NCBI GenBank assembly: GCA_003602535.1
Contig: QQSA01000089.1
Span: 1-6,515, forward strand
Direction of reading: 5' to 3'
Length of the DNA: 6,515 nucleotides
From: Candidatus Poseidoniales archaeon
Lineage (GTDB): Archaea > Thermoplasmatota > Poseidoniia > Poseidoniales > Poseidoniaceae
Of the stretch, positions 1 to 6,266 are shown in pieces. Made by a program: the position numbers and the translations under genes. The notes under the pieces were generated by a model that saw only the letters and a program-made list of their open reading frames with translations, did no database searches and was not told the origin of the DNA. Numbering within the stretch: position 1 is the stretch's first letter; every line of letters starts with the position of its first letter.

Positions 1-513
1 ATTCCTAGCGCTTTCCAAATACTTCCAGGACTAGATTTGTCATGGAATGCAACTGAAACCAATATTGACCGACTTGTCGTTAGACCAGGGGATACGAATG
101 GAGGGGTTGTGATAACCAGTCTTCTTGAAGCAAATCAAGATCACACAGGGCCTGTTACAGTCTACCTACAAGCAGCCCCTGCTGATCGCAATGCAGATGT
201 TAGTTGGACCACCTTACAGACTGTTGTAGTTGAAAGTGGGAATCTCACAGATGAATGTAAATGTGAAGAAATAATCTGGGACTATGTTGTACCTAATACT
301 GGTCAATGGGATTTGAGATTGGTCATCGACCCTAATAATAATGTGGATGAAAGAGATGAATCAAACAATAATCACCATATGATGGTAACAGGAGCCAGCG
401 TAACTGGAGTTGGAGTTGTTACCTCCTTTGCACCAGGAATTATCGCATTATTAGCAGTAGGTTTTGCAATCGCTTGGTATCAAAGAAGGAATGTCACTCC
501 TCCTCCCAGCTGA
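1..513 (+). CDS. C-terminal part of a surface protein with a CARDB-like domain and membrane anchor (5' end outside window)
   Basis: The frame is open from base 1, so the true start lies upstream; 170 residues are visible, ending at TGA 511-513. The first ~130 residues form a beta-rich domain: a stretch beginning VVRPGDTNG, alternating hydrophobic strands, then VIDPNNNVDERDESNNN near residues 108-124. A closing Asp-Pro...Val-x-Glu...Glu-x-Asn-Asn pattern is typical of CARDB (cell-adhesion-related, Ig-like) domains. A hydrophobic segment (about 143-160, FAPGIIALLAVGFAIAW) is followed by YQRR, a stop-transfer signal, and the tail NVTPPPS, so the domain should lie outside the cell and be anchored at its C-terminus. 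A CKC pair (residues 86 and 88) sits in a loop of the domain. Function and partner are unknown; it is probably the last repeat of a much larger surface protein. It converges on the KH gene and shares 20 bp with it. Confidence 0.8.
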   Translation: MPSAFQILPGLDLSWNATETNIDRLVVRPGDTNGGVVITSLLEANQDHTGPVTVYLQAAPADRNADVSWTTLQTVVVESGNLTDECKCEEIIWDYVVPNTGQWDLRLVIDPNNNVDERDESNNNHHMMVTGASVTGVGVVTSFAPGIIALLAVGFAIAWYQRRNVTPPPS

Positions 514-1243
514 CCTCTTCATCCTCTGATAATTCCATCATCTCAGTGACAGCTTCTTCATTTTCAGGGTCAACTTGAGATGCCTTTAATCGGCGACCTC
601 TACGGTTAACAACATCAGACAATCCAGGAACTAAATCTGCAAAGCCTTCTGAAGATTCAATATTTGTATCCTCTTTTTCTTCGATATAATCTATCGATCT
701 TGCTTCTAGCCTAGATTTTCTTCTTTCCCTTTCGAGGTGTTTGATTACAGTACCATGCTCACTTCCACTAGCAAGCATTTCAATCGCTTGTCTTGCACTG
801 GATAATCCTGCACCGTCTCCTACAAGAACTACTGTAGATTTGTATATTGAAATTTCAGTATTCGTATGCTGTTCAATCATCTTTCTGATTTTACCTTCAG
901 AGCCAATAATTCTAGCACGGATTCTTCGTTGTTGATTCGACCTCTTTCCTACATGGTCTCGTAAATCCACCATCTCAAAAAACCAATCATCCTGCAATAA
1001 TTGTATTGCTCGATTAGGAGCCATTCCCCTACCGACTGCTTTGATTACATCTGGCAATTTTAGTGCTTTGACAGGATCATAGTCACCTATGTCTGACCAT
1101 TCAACTTCGATGTCACCAGTAACTGAATCAATCTGTATACTCTTACAGCCTGCAGCCTTTTCCAGTTCTCGCCTAGTTGCTCCTTTTGCTCCAATTAAGA
1201 CCGCAATACGGTCCTTTGGAACTCGCGGTAATGACTGACGCAT
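494..1243 (-). CDS. Double-KH-domain RNA-binding protein, archaeal Dim2/Pno1-like ribosome assembly factor
   Basis: This 249-residue protein has two KH domains. KH1 covers about residues 8-74 with a GAKG loop at 18-21; KH2 covers about 100-165 with a GSEG loop at 114-117, preceded by the basic stretch KRSNQQRRIRAR. The segment HGTVIKHLERERRK (163-176) follows KH2, as is usual in the family. Homologues (eukaryotic Dim2/Pno1, archaeal Dim2p) bind the 3' region of small-subunit rRNA during 30S/40S maturation; I infer the same role here. Residues from about 177 onward form a charged tail ending EDEEVSWEEE, longer and more acidic than I expect for archaeal members. The ATG at 1243 is the only reasonable start: the frame upstream reaches TGA at 1273-1271 without another ATG, GTG or TTG. 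No Shine-Dalgarno lies at normal spacing; the nearest purine run (AAGAAGGG) ends about 20 nt upstream. It is the last gene of the minus-strand cluster, 49 bp after RIO1. Confidence 0.9.
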   Translation of the reverse strand: MRQSLPRVPKDRIAVLIGAKGATRRELEKAAGCKSIQIDSVTGDIEVEWSDIGDYDPVKALKLPDVIKAVGRGMAPNRAIQLLQDDWFFEMVDLRDHVGKRSNQQRRIRARIIGSEGKIRKMIEQHTNTEISIYKSTVVLVGDGAGLSSARQAIEMLASGSEHGTVIKHLERERRKSRLEARSIDYIEEKEDTNIESSEGFADLVPGLSDVVNRRGRRLKASQVDPENEEAVTEMMELSEDEEVSWEEE

Positions 1244-1248
1244 GAAAC

Positions 1249-1272
1249 GAAGCGGGATGTCTGCCCTTCTTC
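1249..1272 (-). promoter_or_regulatory. Possible hairpin upstream of the KH gene
   Basis: In the RIO1/KH gap, read on the minus strand, GAAG (1272-1269) can pair with CTTC (1252-1249) and GGG (1266-1264) with CCC (1256-1254), around a 7-nt loop and a 2x1 internal loop. The 5' arm contains the only purine-rich stretch upstream of the KH start. The stem is short and interrupted, so it may be chance; it is listed because the other two gaps of this cluster also contain foldable sequence over a Shine-Dalgarno. Confidence 0.25.
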
Positions 1273-1292
1273 AACCCATATGTACCGTGATT

Positions 1293-2261
1293 TCATTCTT
1301 CTTCAGCAATACTGATGTGAGACAAATCCATTTCCAAGATATCATACATGGTTTCTGCAAGAGTCACATCTAATCCATTTTTGTTAGCCCATTCAACTAA
1401 TCGAGTAGCATCTCGAACTAGAAATTCCTGACTTTTGGGATGTGATTGTACAACTGATTGGCCAACATCGATCACTATTGGTTTATCGTCATGCCACATT
1501 ATGTTGTACGGAGAAAAATCGCCGTGAACCATTTTGGCTTTTTGCCAAGTCACTGCAAGGAATTCTACAAGGTCATCATAGACAACTTCTGGATTTAGAA
1601 CTTTGACATCTCTGAGACGAGGCGATGGAGCTTCTGCAGTACCGAGGTATTCCATAACTAGGACATTTTTGTGAACTCCAATCGGTTTGGGAACCGACAA
1701 TCCCCACTTAGCTAATCGAGATAAATTTCTGAATTCTTTTCTCACCCAGATATCTACAAGGTCCCTATGGCGTCTTTTCAAACCCCCGAATCTAGGATCA
1801 CCTTCGATGTACTGAATTAGATTTTTGAATACTGCATTTGAGGTGTGAAAAATCTTTACTGCAACTGGTCCAAACTCACCGGTACCATGGAATACATGTG
1901 CTTCTTTGCCTCTTGCAATAGGGAAATCGAGAGTGTCAATCGCACCTGATTTCATTAATTTGTATAGACTCATCAAAGTTAGGCGGTCAAAAACTGCATC
2001 GAAAACTCGTCTATCAACCCATTCGAATGGCCCATCTCCTAAAACTCCAGACAAACCTTCTTCAATTTCCGTGAACATACGTTTGTACTTTTTTTCGGAC
2101 ATCCATTCCGAGCCTTTACTAGAATTCAAACTCTTGATGAACTCTGATGATTCATTATCCAAATGTGCTTGATCTGCACTGACCTTACGATGCTTGCGAT
2201 TATTACGTCGTTGTTTGGTGTCTTTTGATAATTCATCATCCCATTCGGTATGACGTACCAT
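1293..2261 (-). CDS. rio1: RIO1-family atypical serine/threonine kinase/ATPase
   Basis: This 322-residue RIO1 protein is counted from the ATG at 2261. A basic, probably disordered N-terminus (TKQRRNNRKHRK) and helices up to about residue 115 precede the RIO core. Visible core motifs are RGKEAHVF (117-124, nucleotide-binding loop), AVKIF with catalytic Lys 136, the RIO1 flexible-loop and helix signature running from TSNAVFKN through YIEGDPRF to KEFRNL, the hinge VMEYLG (about 202-207), the catalytic loop HGDFSPYN (246-253, Asp 248 and Asn 253) and IDVGQS with metal-binding Asp 265. All catalytic residues are present. No winged helix precedes the core, which argues against RIO2. RIO1 acts late in small-subunit maturation and is thought to use ATP hydrolysis for release from pre-ribosomes. 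The start at 2261 is preferred over ATG 2279 because AGGAGGT lies 6 nt before it; the upstream ATG would place that ribosome site inside the gene. The protein is longer than typical archaeal RIO1 (about 260 residues), mainly at the N-terminus, and ends in AEEE. Confidence 0.95.
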   Translation of the reverse strand: MVRHTEWDDELSKDTKQRRNNRKHRKVSADQAHLDNESSEFIKSLNSSKGSEWMSEKKYKRMFTEIEEGLSGVLGDGPFEWVDRRVFDAVFDRLTLMSLYKLMKSGAIDTLDFPIARGKEAHVFHGTGEFGPVAVKIFHTSNAVFKNLIQYIEGDPRFGGLKRRHRDLVDIWVRKEFRNLSRLAKWGLSVPKPIGVHKNVLVMEYLGTAEAPSPRLRDVKVLNPEVVYDDLVEFLAVTWQKAKMVHGDFSPYNIMWHDDKPIVIDVGQSVVQSHPKSQEFLVRDATRLVEWANKNGLDVTLAETMYDILEMDLSHISIAEEE

Positions 2262-2266
2262 TACTA

Positions 2267-2290
2267 GACCTCCTAACATTTGTTGAGGCC
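2267..2290 (-). promoter_or_regulatory. RIO1 ribosome binding site inside a hairpin
   Basis: On the minus strand AGGAGGT (2274-2268) is a near-perfect Shine-Dalgarno 6 nt before the ATG at 2261, and it decides the RIO1 start. The same bases can fold: GGCCTC (2290-2285) pairs with GAGGTC (2272-2267, one G-U), and AAC (2284-2282) with GTT (2277-2275), leaving a 4-nt loop and a 2-nt bulge. Most of the Shine-Dalgarno would be paired in this fold. The ribosome site is well supported; a regulatory role for the fold is inference. Confidence 0.65.
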
Positions 2291-2301
2291 ATTATCAAAT
2301 T

Positions 2302-2823
2302 TCAACCGAAGAGATCGTTAATCTCATCGTCATCATCATCTTCGGTTTCCTCAACCACTTCTTCTGACGGCATTTCATCCACATCATCACTCGATGCGAA
2401 AAGGCCATCTTCATCATCGAAATCTTCCACTTGAGTATTCATTCCAAATATATCTACTTCAGGAGGAAGTACACCTTTTCTAGAAAGATACAATGCCTGA
2501 GTTTTGGTATATCGATGTTTAACATCGGCTTTGGAATCTTGGAAATCCCAAGGCCAAACGATGATTAAATCACCATCTCTGACCCATTGCCTGCGACGCA
2601 TTTTTCCGGGAATTCTAGCCATACGAGTTTCGCCATCAGCACAAAGAACAGTAACTCTACGACCGCCAAGTATCTGTTCAGCAATTGCAAACATTTCATT
2701 GACTTTAGTATTGGGCATCTTGACTCGAATCTTGGAGGATTCACCCTCGATAGATCCCATTAGACGAGCTAATTCTTCCTCGTCTACTCTCTCTTCACGC
2801 CTACGGCCCATAACTTGTTCCAA
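2302..2823 (-). CDS. eif1A: Translation initiation factor aIF1A with a long acidic C-terminal tail
   Basis: This is a 173-residue homologue of archaeal aIF1A and eukaryotic eIF1A, which binds the small-subunit A site and helps initiator tRNA placement and subunit joining. The OB-fold covers about residues 31-98: KIRVKMPN, the conserved AIAEQILGGRRVTVLC, ETRMARIPGKMRRRQWVRDGD and IIVWPWDFQ. The helical segment RYTKTQALYLSRKGVLP (104-120) follows. Archaeal proteins usually end near this point (about 100-115 residues). Here residues 122-173 form an extra tail with 24 Asp/Glu in 52 positions, no Lys or Arg, spaced Phe residues and the end DDDDDEINDLFG. The N-terminus is basic (GRRREER). The start is uncertain: TTG 2823 has AGGA 7 nt upstream, while ATG 2811 (four residues shorter) lacks a good Shine-Dalgarno but has the better codon. 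It follows nuoN by 32 bp and precedes RIO1 in the conserved aIF1A-RIO1-KH order. Confidence 0.95.
   Translation of the reverse strand: MEQVMGRRREERVDEEELARLMGSIEGESSKIRVKMPNTKVNEMFAIAEQILGGRRVTVLCADGETRMARIPGKMRRRQWVRDGDLIIVWPWDFQDSKADVKHRYTKTQALYLSRKGVLPPEVDIFGMNTQVEDFDDEDGLFASSDDVDEMPSEEVVEETEDDDDDEINDLFG
2324..2343. repeat. Short ATC/GAT trinucleotide run coding for poly-Asp
   Basis: The plus strand reads tcatcgtcatcatcatcttc, a near-perfect TCA/ATC triplet run. On the coding minus strand it gives GAT/GAC codons for the DDDDDE stretch of the aIF1A tail. Further ATC-rich clusters lie at about 2379-2398 and 2411-2419 in the same gene. Acidic composition alone could explain it, but such runs are prone to slippage, so tail length may vary between relatives. 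Confidence 0.5.
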
Positions 2824-2824
2824 A

Positions 2825-2873
2825 AGCCCTTCCTACTTGAAGGCTGATACTAATTTCAGCCTAGATTTAGGCT
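2825..2873 (-). promoter_or_regulatory. Attenuator-like set of alternative hairpins at the nuoN/aIF1A junction
   Basis: On the minus-strand RNA four segments occur in order: 1 AGCCTA (2873-2868), 2 TAGGCTGA (2863-2856, including the nuoN stop codon), 3 TCAGCCTTC (2847-2839) and 4 GAAGGGCT (2832-2825). Segments 1 and 2 give a perfect 6-bp stem with a 4-nt loop. Segments 2 and 3 give a perfect 7-bp stem with an 8-nt loop. Segments 3 and 4 give a 7-bp stem with one bulged G and a 6-nt loop, ending in TTTT. The 2:3 stem excludes both others. Arm 4 and the 3:4 loop contain AGGA, the Shine-Dalgarno for the TTG start of aIF1A. The pairings are read directly; a role in control is inference. Confidence 0.45.
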
Positions 2874-4553
2874 CTCCGCTGCACGGTAGCACATATCGAT
2901 TAGCGTATCACCTGATAATCCAAGAATAATTGTTGCCACCAAACAGATCCATATTGCCATTCGAATAGATGCCCCATAAGGTAGTGGCTTGCGACGTCCT
3001 TCTTCAGGCACATCTAGGAACATTACAACTCCGATTCGTAAGTAGTAGAATACTGAAATTGCACTGTTAATGAACATAGCCAATGCTAACCACCAAATCC
3101 AATGAAGTTCTGAGAATGATACCGAACCATTTGTTGATAGTTCACCAATACTAGCGGAAACAATTCCTGCTACAACCAAGAATTTCGACATGAACCCTGC
3201 TAATGGAGGGACACCTGCAAGAGCAAGCATGAAGATGAACATTGCAGTGCCGATTAGAGGGTCTCTTTTTGCTAATCCAGATAGAGCAGATAACCTACTG
3301 GCTCCACCTTCCATCTCAAGTAGAGCAAGTACGAGGAATGCACCGAGCTTGAATGCAACTAGAACAAATAGGTGGAAGAGAACTGCTGCAACTATTGCTT
3401 CAGCATATTCTGCTGGAGCATCGACTTCACCCCACTTCCAGGCACCAACTGCAGTAAGTGCAGCCATCATGTATCCTGCGTGAGCAACTGAAGAATATGC
3501 TAGCATACGTTTTGGATTTTTAGATCCTAACGCAGCTAAGTTACCCCAAGTCATCGTGACTACAGATAAAGTTGCTAAAGTATACAACCATACTGCGCTT
3601 TCATCGGATTCAGAACCAGGTAAAGCGACCACTAACAGCACTCTTACTAATCCAATCATCCCCATTGCTTTGGAAGCAGTAGCAAGAACACCCGCAACAG
3701 GTGAATTCGCTCCTGCGTATGCATCTGGTGCTGCAAAGTGGAACGGAGCAGCACTTACCTTGAAGCCAAATCCTACCAAAACTAAACCAAGAGCAATGGT
3801 TCCTAAGATGCTACCATTTTCCCAATTTGCAGATAAAGTTGCCAATTGTAAGCTTCCAAACTCCAGGTAAAGTAGTGATAGCCCGTATAATCCAATTCCA
3901 CTAGCAACAGAACCTACAATGAAATATTTGACTCCTGATTCAGCACCCGCCTTAGATTCCTTGTGGAATCCTACCAAGACGTAGGTAGCTAAACTAGCAA
4001 GCTCTAGACCAACAAATAGTACAAACAAATCTTGGGCTAGAGCAACAGTACACATTCCCAGTGCAGTAGTTAGCATTAGAATATAGAAATCGGCTTGACG
4101 ACGATTATCATACATCTCATTCAATGATTTCTTACCAGCGAATGTATTTGCTGGAACTCTATCCAAACTAGCCATAGATGCAAGTAATACCGCTGCTAAG
4201 AAAATTATCTCAAACAGTCTTGAGAAATTGTCGATTTGTAACAAAACAACATCTCCACTTGTTACAGTAGTCGCTGAACTATTACCATCAATGGTCTCAA
4301 TAACCATCATTCCTAATGCGGTAAACAAAGTTGCAGTAGCAAGCATACCAGGTATTGCAGGAGAGCCTGTAAGTTTGAATCTACGCCCACCTAAGAACCA
4401 AGGAACCTTGACTTTGGTTAATGGAATACGGAACTTTGAATTTCCTAGGTTTGGAATTATGAAGATTAGAACTAGACCGAACACAAGAACCAATTCTGGA
4501 GCGAATGCCTGCCAGAAATCTGTAGAGAAAACTTCCACTGTCTTGTCGCTCAT
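2856..4553 (-). CDS. nuoN: NADH-quinone oxidoreductase-type complex I, membrane subunit N
   Basis: NuoN is one of three Mrp-antiporter-like proton-pumping subunits of the complex I membrane arm. The 565-residue polytopic protein has about 14 hydrophobic helices and the proton-antiporter core from about residue 160 to 460. Visible pumping residues are Glu 184 in GLELASLATYVL, Lys 209 in VKYFIVGSVASG, Lys 265 in FKVSAAPFHFAAPDAY and Lys 457 in GVPPLAGFMSKF; the AYSSVAHAGY motif lies at 352-361. VKYF...LASG-type sequence together with Lys rather than Glu at position 457 distinguishes it from NuoM. It is longer than common NuoN (about 480-500), mainly through a basic loop at about 34-64 between the first two helices and an extended segment at about 87-105. 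The ATG at 4553 directly follows the nuoM stop and has GAGGAGGG about 6 nt upstream. Which electron donor the complex uses cannot be told from this window. Confidence 0.95.
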   Translation of the reverse strand: MSDKTVEVFSTDFWQAFAPELVLVFGLVLIFIIPNLGNSKFRIPLTKVKVPWFLGGRRFKLTGSPAIPGMLATATLFTALGMMVIETIDGNSSATTVTSGDVVLLQIDNFSRLFEIIFLAAVLLASMASLDRVPANTFAGKKSLNEMYDNRRQADFYILMLTTALGMCTVALAQDLFVLFVGLELASLATYVLVGFHKESKAGAESGVKYFIVGSVASGIGLYGLSLLYLEFGSLQLATLSANWENGSILGTIALGLVLVGFGFKVSAAPFHFAAPDAYAGANSPVAGVLATASKAMGMIGLVRVLLVVALPGSESDESAVWLYTLATLSVVTMTWGNLAALGSKNPKRMLAYSSVAHAGYMMAALTAVGAWKWGEVDAPAEYAEAIVAAVLFHLFVLVAFKLGAFLVLALLEMEGGASRLSALSGLAKRDPLIGTAMFIFMLALAGVPPLAGFMSKFLVVAGIVSASIGELSTNGSVSFSELHWIWWLALAMFINSAISVFYYLRIGVVMFLDVPEEGRRKPLPYGASIRMAIWICLVATIILGLSGDTLIDMCYRAAESLNLG

Positions 4554-6266
4554 TCAGATCCCTCCTCGATTGAATACACCCTCGAAGAGGGCTACAGTCC
4601 AATCATCCATCATTCCCAGAGCAATGAACGGGAATATACCGAATATCACGGTAAATAATGCAAGAATGATCATACCAATATTTTCTGGCAGGGTAATGTC
4701 AGGAGGTGTTTCTCCATTCAGAGATTCTGGCGGTTGACCTTCGTCCCCTCCTTCGAAGATAGTGCGTTGCATAGACCAAAGGTAGTACGCTGCAGTAATT
4801 GCAAGAACAAATCCTGGCAGTAAGATCCACCAACCGTATTCAGGCCAGAATGCAATCATAACCATCAGTTCTGCAACGAATCCTGCAAGTAGAGGCAAAC
4901 CAAGGCTTGCCATCCATGCAAACATCATGTATACTGCTAGGAATGGTGACCATTTTGCCATTCCTCGCATAGCACCTATTTCCATCGAATGATAATGGTG
5001 TTTGAAAGCACCACATACTGCGAAAAGCATTGGAGAAATTATTCCGTGTGCGAACATCATGAATAGAGCCGCCGCATATCCAATAGGTTGCATACTTGCA
5101 ATTCCTAGAAGAATTACTCCCATGTGAGATACAGAAGAATAAGCAACCATGCGTTTTAGGTTTGTCTGGCCGAGACAAACAACTGCTCCCCAAACAAGTG
5201 AGACCAAACCAATAATCATGATTATGTCTTGATAGAATATCAATGCGTCAGGGAATATTGCGATAGGGATTCTCAACATTCCGTATGCACCCATCTTTAG
5301 CATTACACCTGCTAGTAGCATTGAACCACCAGTAGGCGCCTGAACGTGAGCATCAGGTAGCCAAGTATGGAATGGAACTGCTGGTAACTTTACCAAGAAT
5401 CCAATCATTAGCATTGCAAACAGAATATATTGCATCTCTTTGCCAAGGAATACATTGTCTCCCATGTTCATTGCATTTGCATTAGAAAACAACACTGTCA
5501 TGTCAAAGGTACGCCCGGTTACTGTTCCGTATCCTGATCCACTAGATTCTGGCTGCAAGAAGTATAGTGTGATCAAACCAAGTAGCATAATTACAGAAGC
5601 ACAGAATGTGTAGATGAAGAATTTCTGAGCTGCGTATCGACGGTCCTTACCACCCCATTTTAGAATCAAGAAGAACATTGGAATCAATGTCAATTCCCAA
5701 AATACGTAAAACAAGAATAGATCCAGTGCCACGAATACTCCAATCAAAGCGCCACCCATCATCAATAGAAGAGGATGGTAGGTTGCTCCATCCTTTTCTT
5801 CCCAAGTCATGATGATAGTGACTGGAACTAGGAATGTGGTCAGCCAAACCATTGGGAAGGATAAACCATCCATTCCCACATGCCAAGAAACTCCAATAGT
5901 TTCAATCCAAATATACTCTTTCTCAAGAGCGTATTCGTTATACATCAAATCCCAATCAACTAAGATTAACCAATCAAAGAATAAAGCAGTTGAAATTGCT
6001 AATGGTATCAATGAAGCACACAATGTGAATAGACGAATCGGTGTAGCTAGAATCTCTTTTCTTGCTCGAGATTCCTGGCTTGCAAATGCTAACAGAATAC
6101 AACTTACAACGATAGGGAATCCAACTAATGGAATACTTATCCAATCTGTTGAAGATGAATCGTCCATTGAAGGGAAGAAGGCCATTAGGCCTGCTACAAC
6201 AACCAATAGGCCACCTACTAACATGAACTCTTTGTTCTTAATATCTAGACTCTGATTGTTACCCAA
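4554..6266 (-). CDS. nuoM: NADH-quinone oxidoreductase-type complex I, membrane subunit M
   Basis: NuoM is the middle antiporter-like proton-pumping subunit of complex I. The 570-residue protein has about 14 hydrophobic helices. Key sites visible are Glu 191 in FYVFWELTLIPMFFLI (matching the essential helix-5 Glu), Lys 215 in AAQKFFIYT, Lys 293 in LVKLPAVPFHTWLPDAH, the following QAPTGGSMLLAGVMLKMGAYG with Lys 324, AYSSVSHMGV (375-384) and Glu 466 in LLAGFVAEL, where NuoM carries Glu while NuoL and NuoN carry Lys. A hydrophilic, proline-rich loop (about 505-528) precedes the last helix. The chosen start is TTG 6266, immediately after the nuoL stop and 5 nt after a GGGGGGTGG purine run. The alternative is ATG 6224, which removes 14 hydrophilic residues and has only a weak AAAGAG upstream. 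The downstream junction to nuoN is likewise stop-to-start with no spacer. Confidence 0.95.
   Translation of the reverse strand: MGNNQSLDIKNKEFMLVGGLLVVVAGLMAFFPSMDDSSSTDWISIPLVGFPIVVSCILLAFASQESRARKEILATPIRLFTLCASLIPLAISTALFFDWLILVDWDLMYNEYALEKEYIWIETIGVSWHVGMDGLSFPMVWLTTFLVPVTIIMTWEEKDGATYHPLLLMMGGALIGVFVALDLFLFYVFWELTLIPMFFLILKWGGKDRRYAAQKFFIYTFCASVIMLLGLITLYFLQPESSGSGYGTVTGRTFDMTVLFSNANAMNMGDNVFLGKEMQYILFAMLMIGFLVKLPAVPFHTWLPDAHVQAPTGGSMLLAGVMLKMGAYGMLRIPIAIFPDALIFYQDIIMIIGLVSLVWGAVVCLGQTNLKRMVAYSSVSHMGVILLGIASMQPIGYAAALFMMFAHGIISPMLFAVCGAFKHHYHSMEIGAMRGMAKWSPFLAVYMMFAWMASLGLPLLAGFVAELMVMIAFWPEYGWWILLPGFVLAITAAYYLWSMQRTIFEGGDEGQPPESLNGETPPDITLPENIGMIILALFTVIFGIFPFIALGMMDDWTVALFEGVFNRGGI
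4560..4567 (-). promoter_or_regulatory. nuoN ribosome binding site within the nuoM 3' end
   Basis: The minus strand reads GAGGAGGG, then ATCTGA, then ATG. This strong Shine-Dalgarno lies inside the last codons of nuoM, 6 nt from the nuoN ATG at 4553, and confirms that start. The nuoM TGA falls between the site and the start, so translation of the two genes is probably coupled. Confidence 0.8.

Noticed and set aside
1276..1285. ACATATGG-like sequence in the RIO1/KH gap as a possible TATA element
   Set aside because: It is too weak a match and lacks a recognisable BRE; not enough to call a promoter.
2825..2845. The 3:4 hairpin as a plain terminator after nuoN
   Set aside because: The T-run is only four bases and the stem is bulged. 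Archaeal terminators are mainly T-rich tracts, so simple termination is not supported; only the alternative-pairing idea is kept, as a hypothesis.
2225..2929. Plus-strand frames with Ser-rich translation opposite aIF1A
   Set aside because: The poly-Ser stretch is simply the complement of GAT/GAA codons for the acidic tail of aIF1A.
3190..3870. Open plus-strand frames opposite nuoN (about 97 and 104 codons)
   Set aside because: They lie wholly antisense to a well-conserved nuoN frame, have low-complexity Ala/Thr/Pro/Asn-rich translations and no recognisable motif.
4228..4737. Plus-strand open frame of 169 codons across the nuoN/nuoM junction
   Set aside because: It is opposite two conserved genes; its translation shows no domain and reflects the codon use of the opposite strand.
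5809..6255. Plus-strand open frame of 148 codons opposite the nuoM 5' part
   Set aside because: It is antisense to conserved NuoM helices; the translation resembles no family I recognise.
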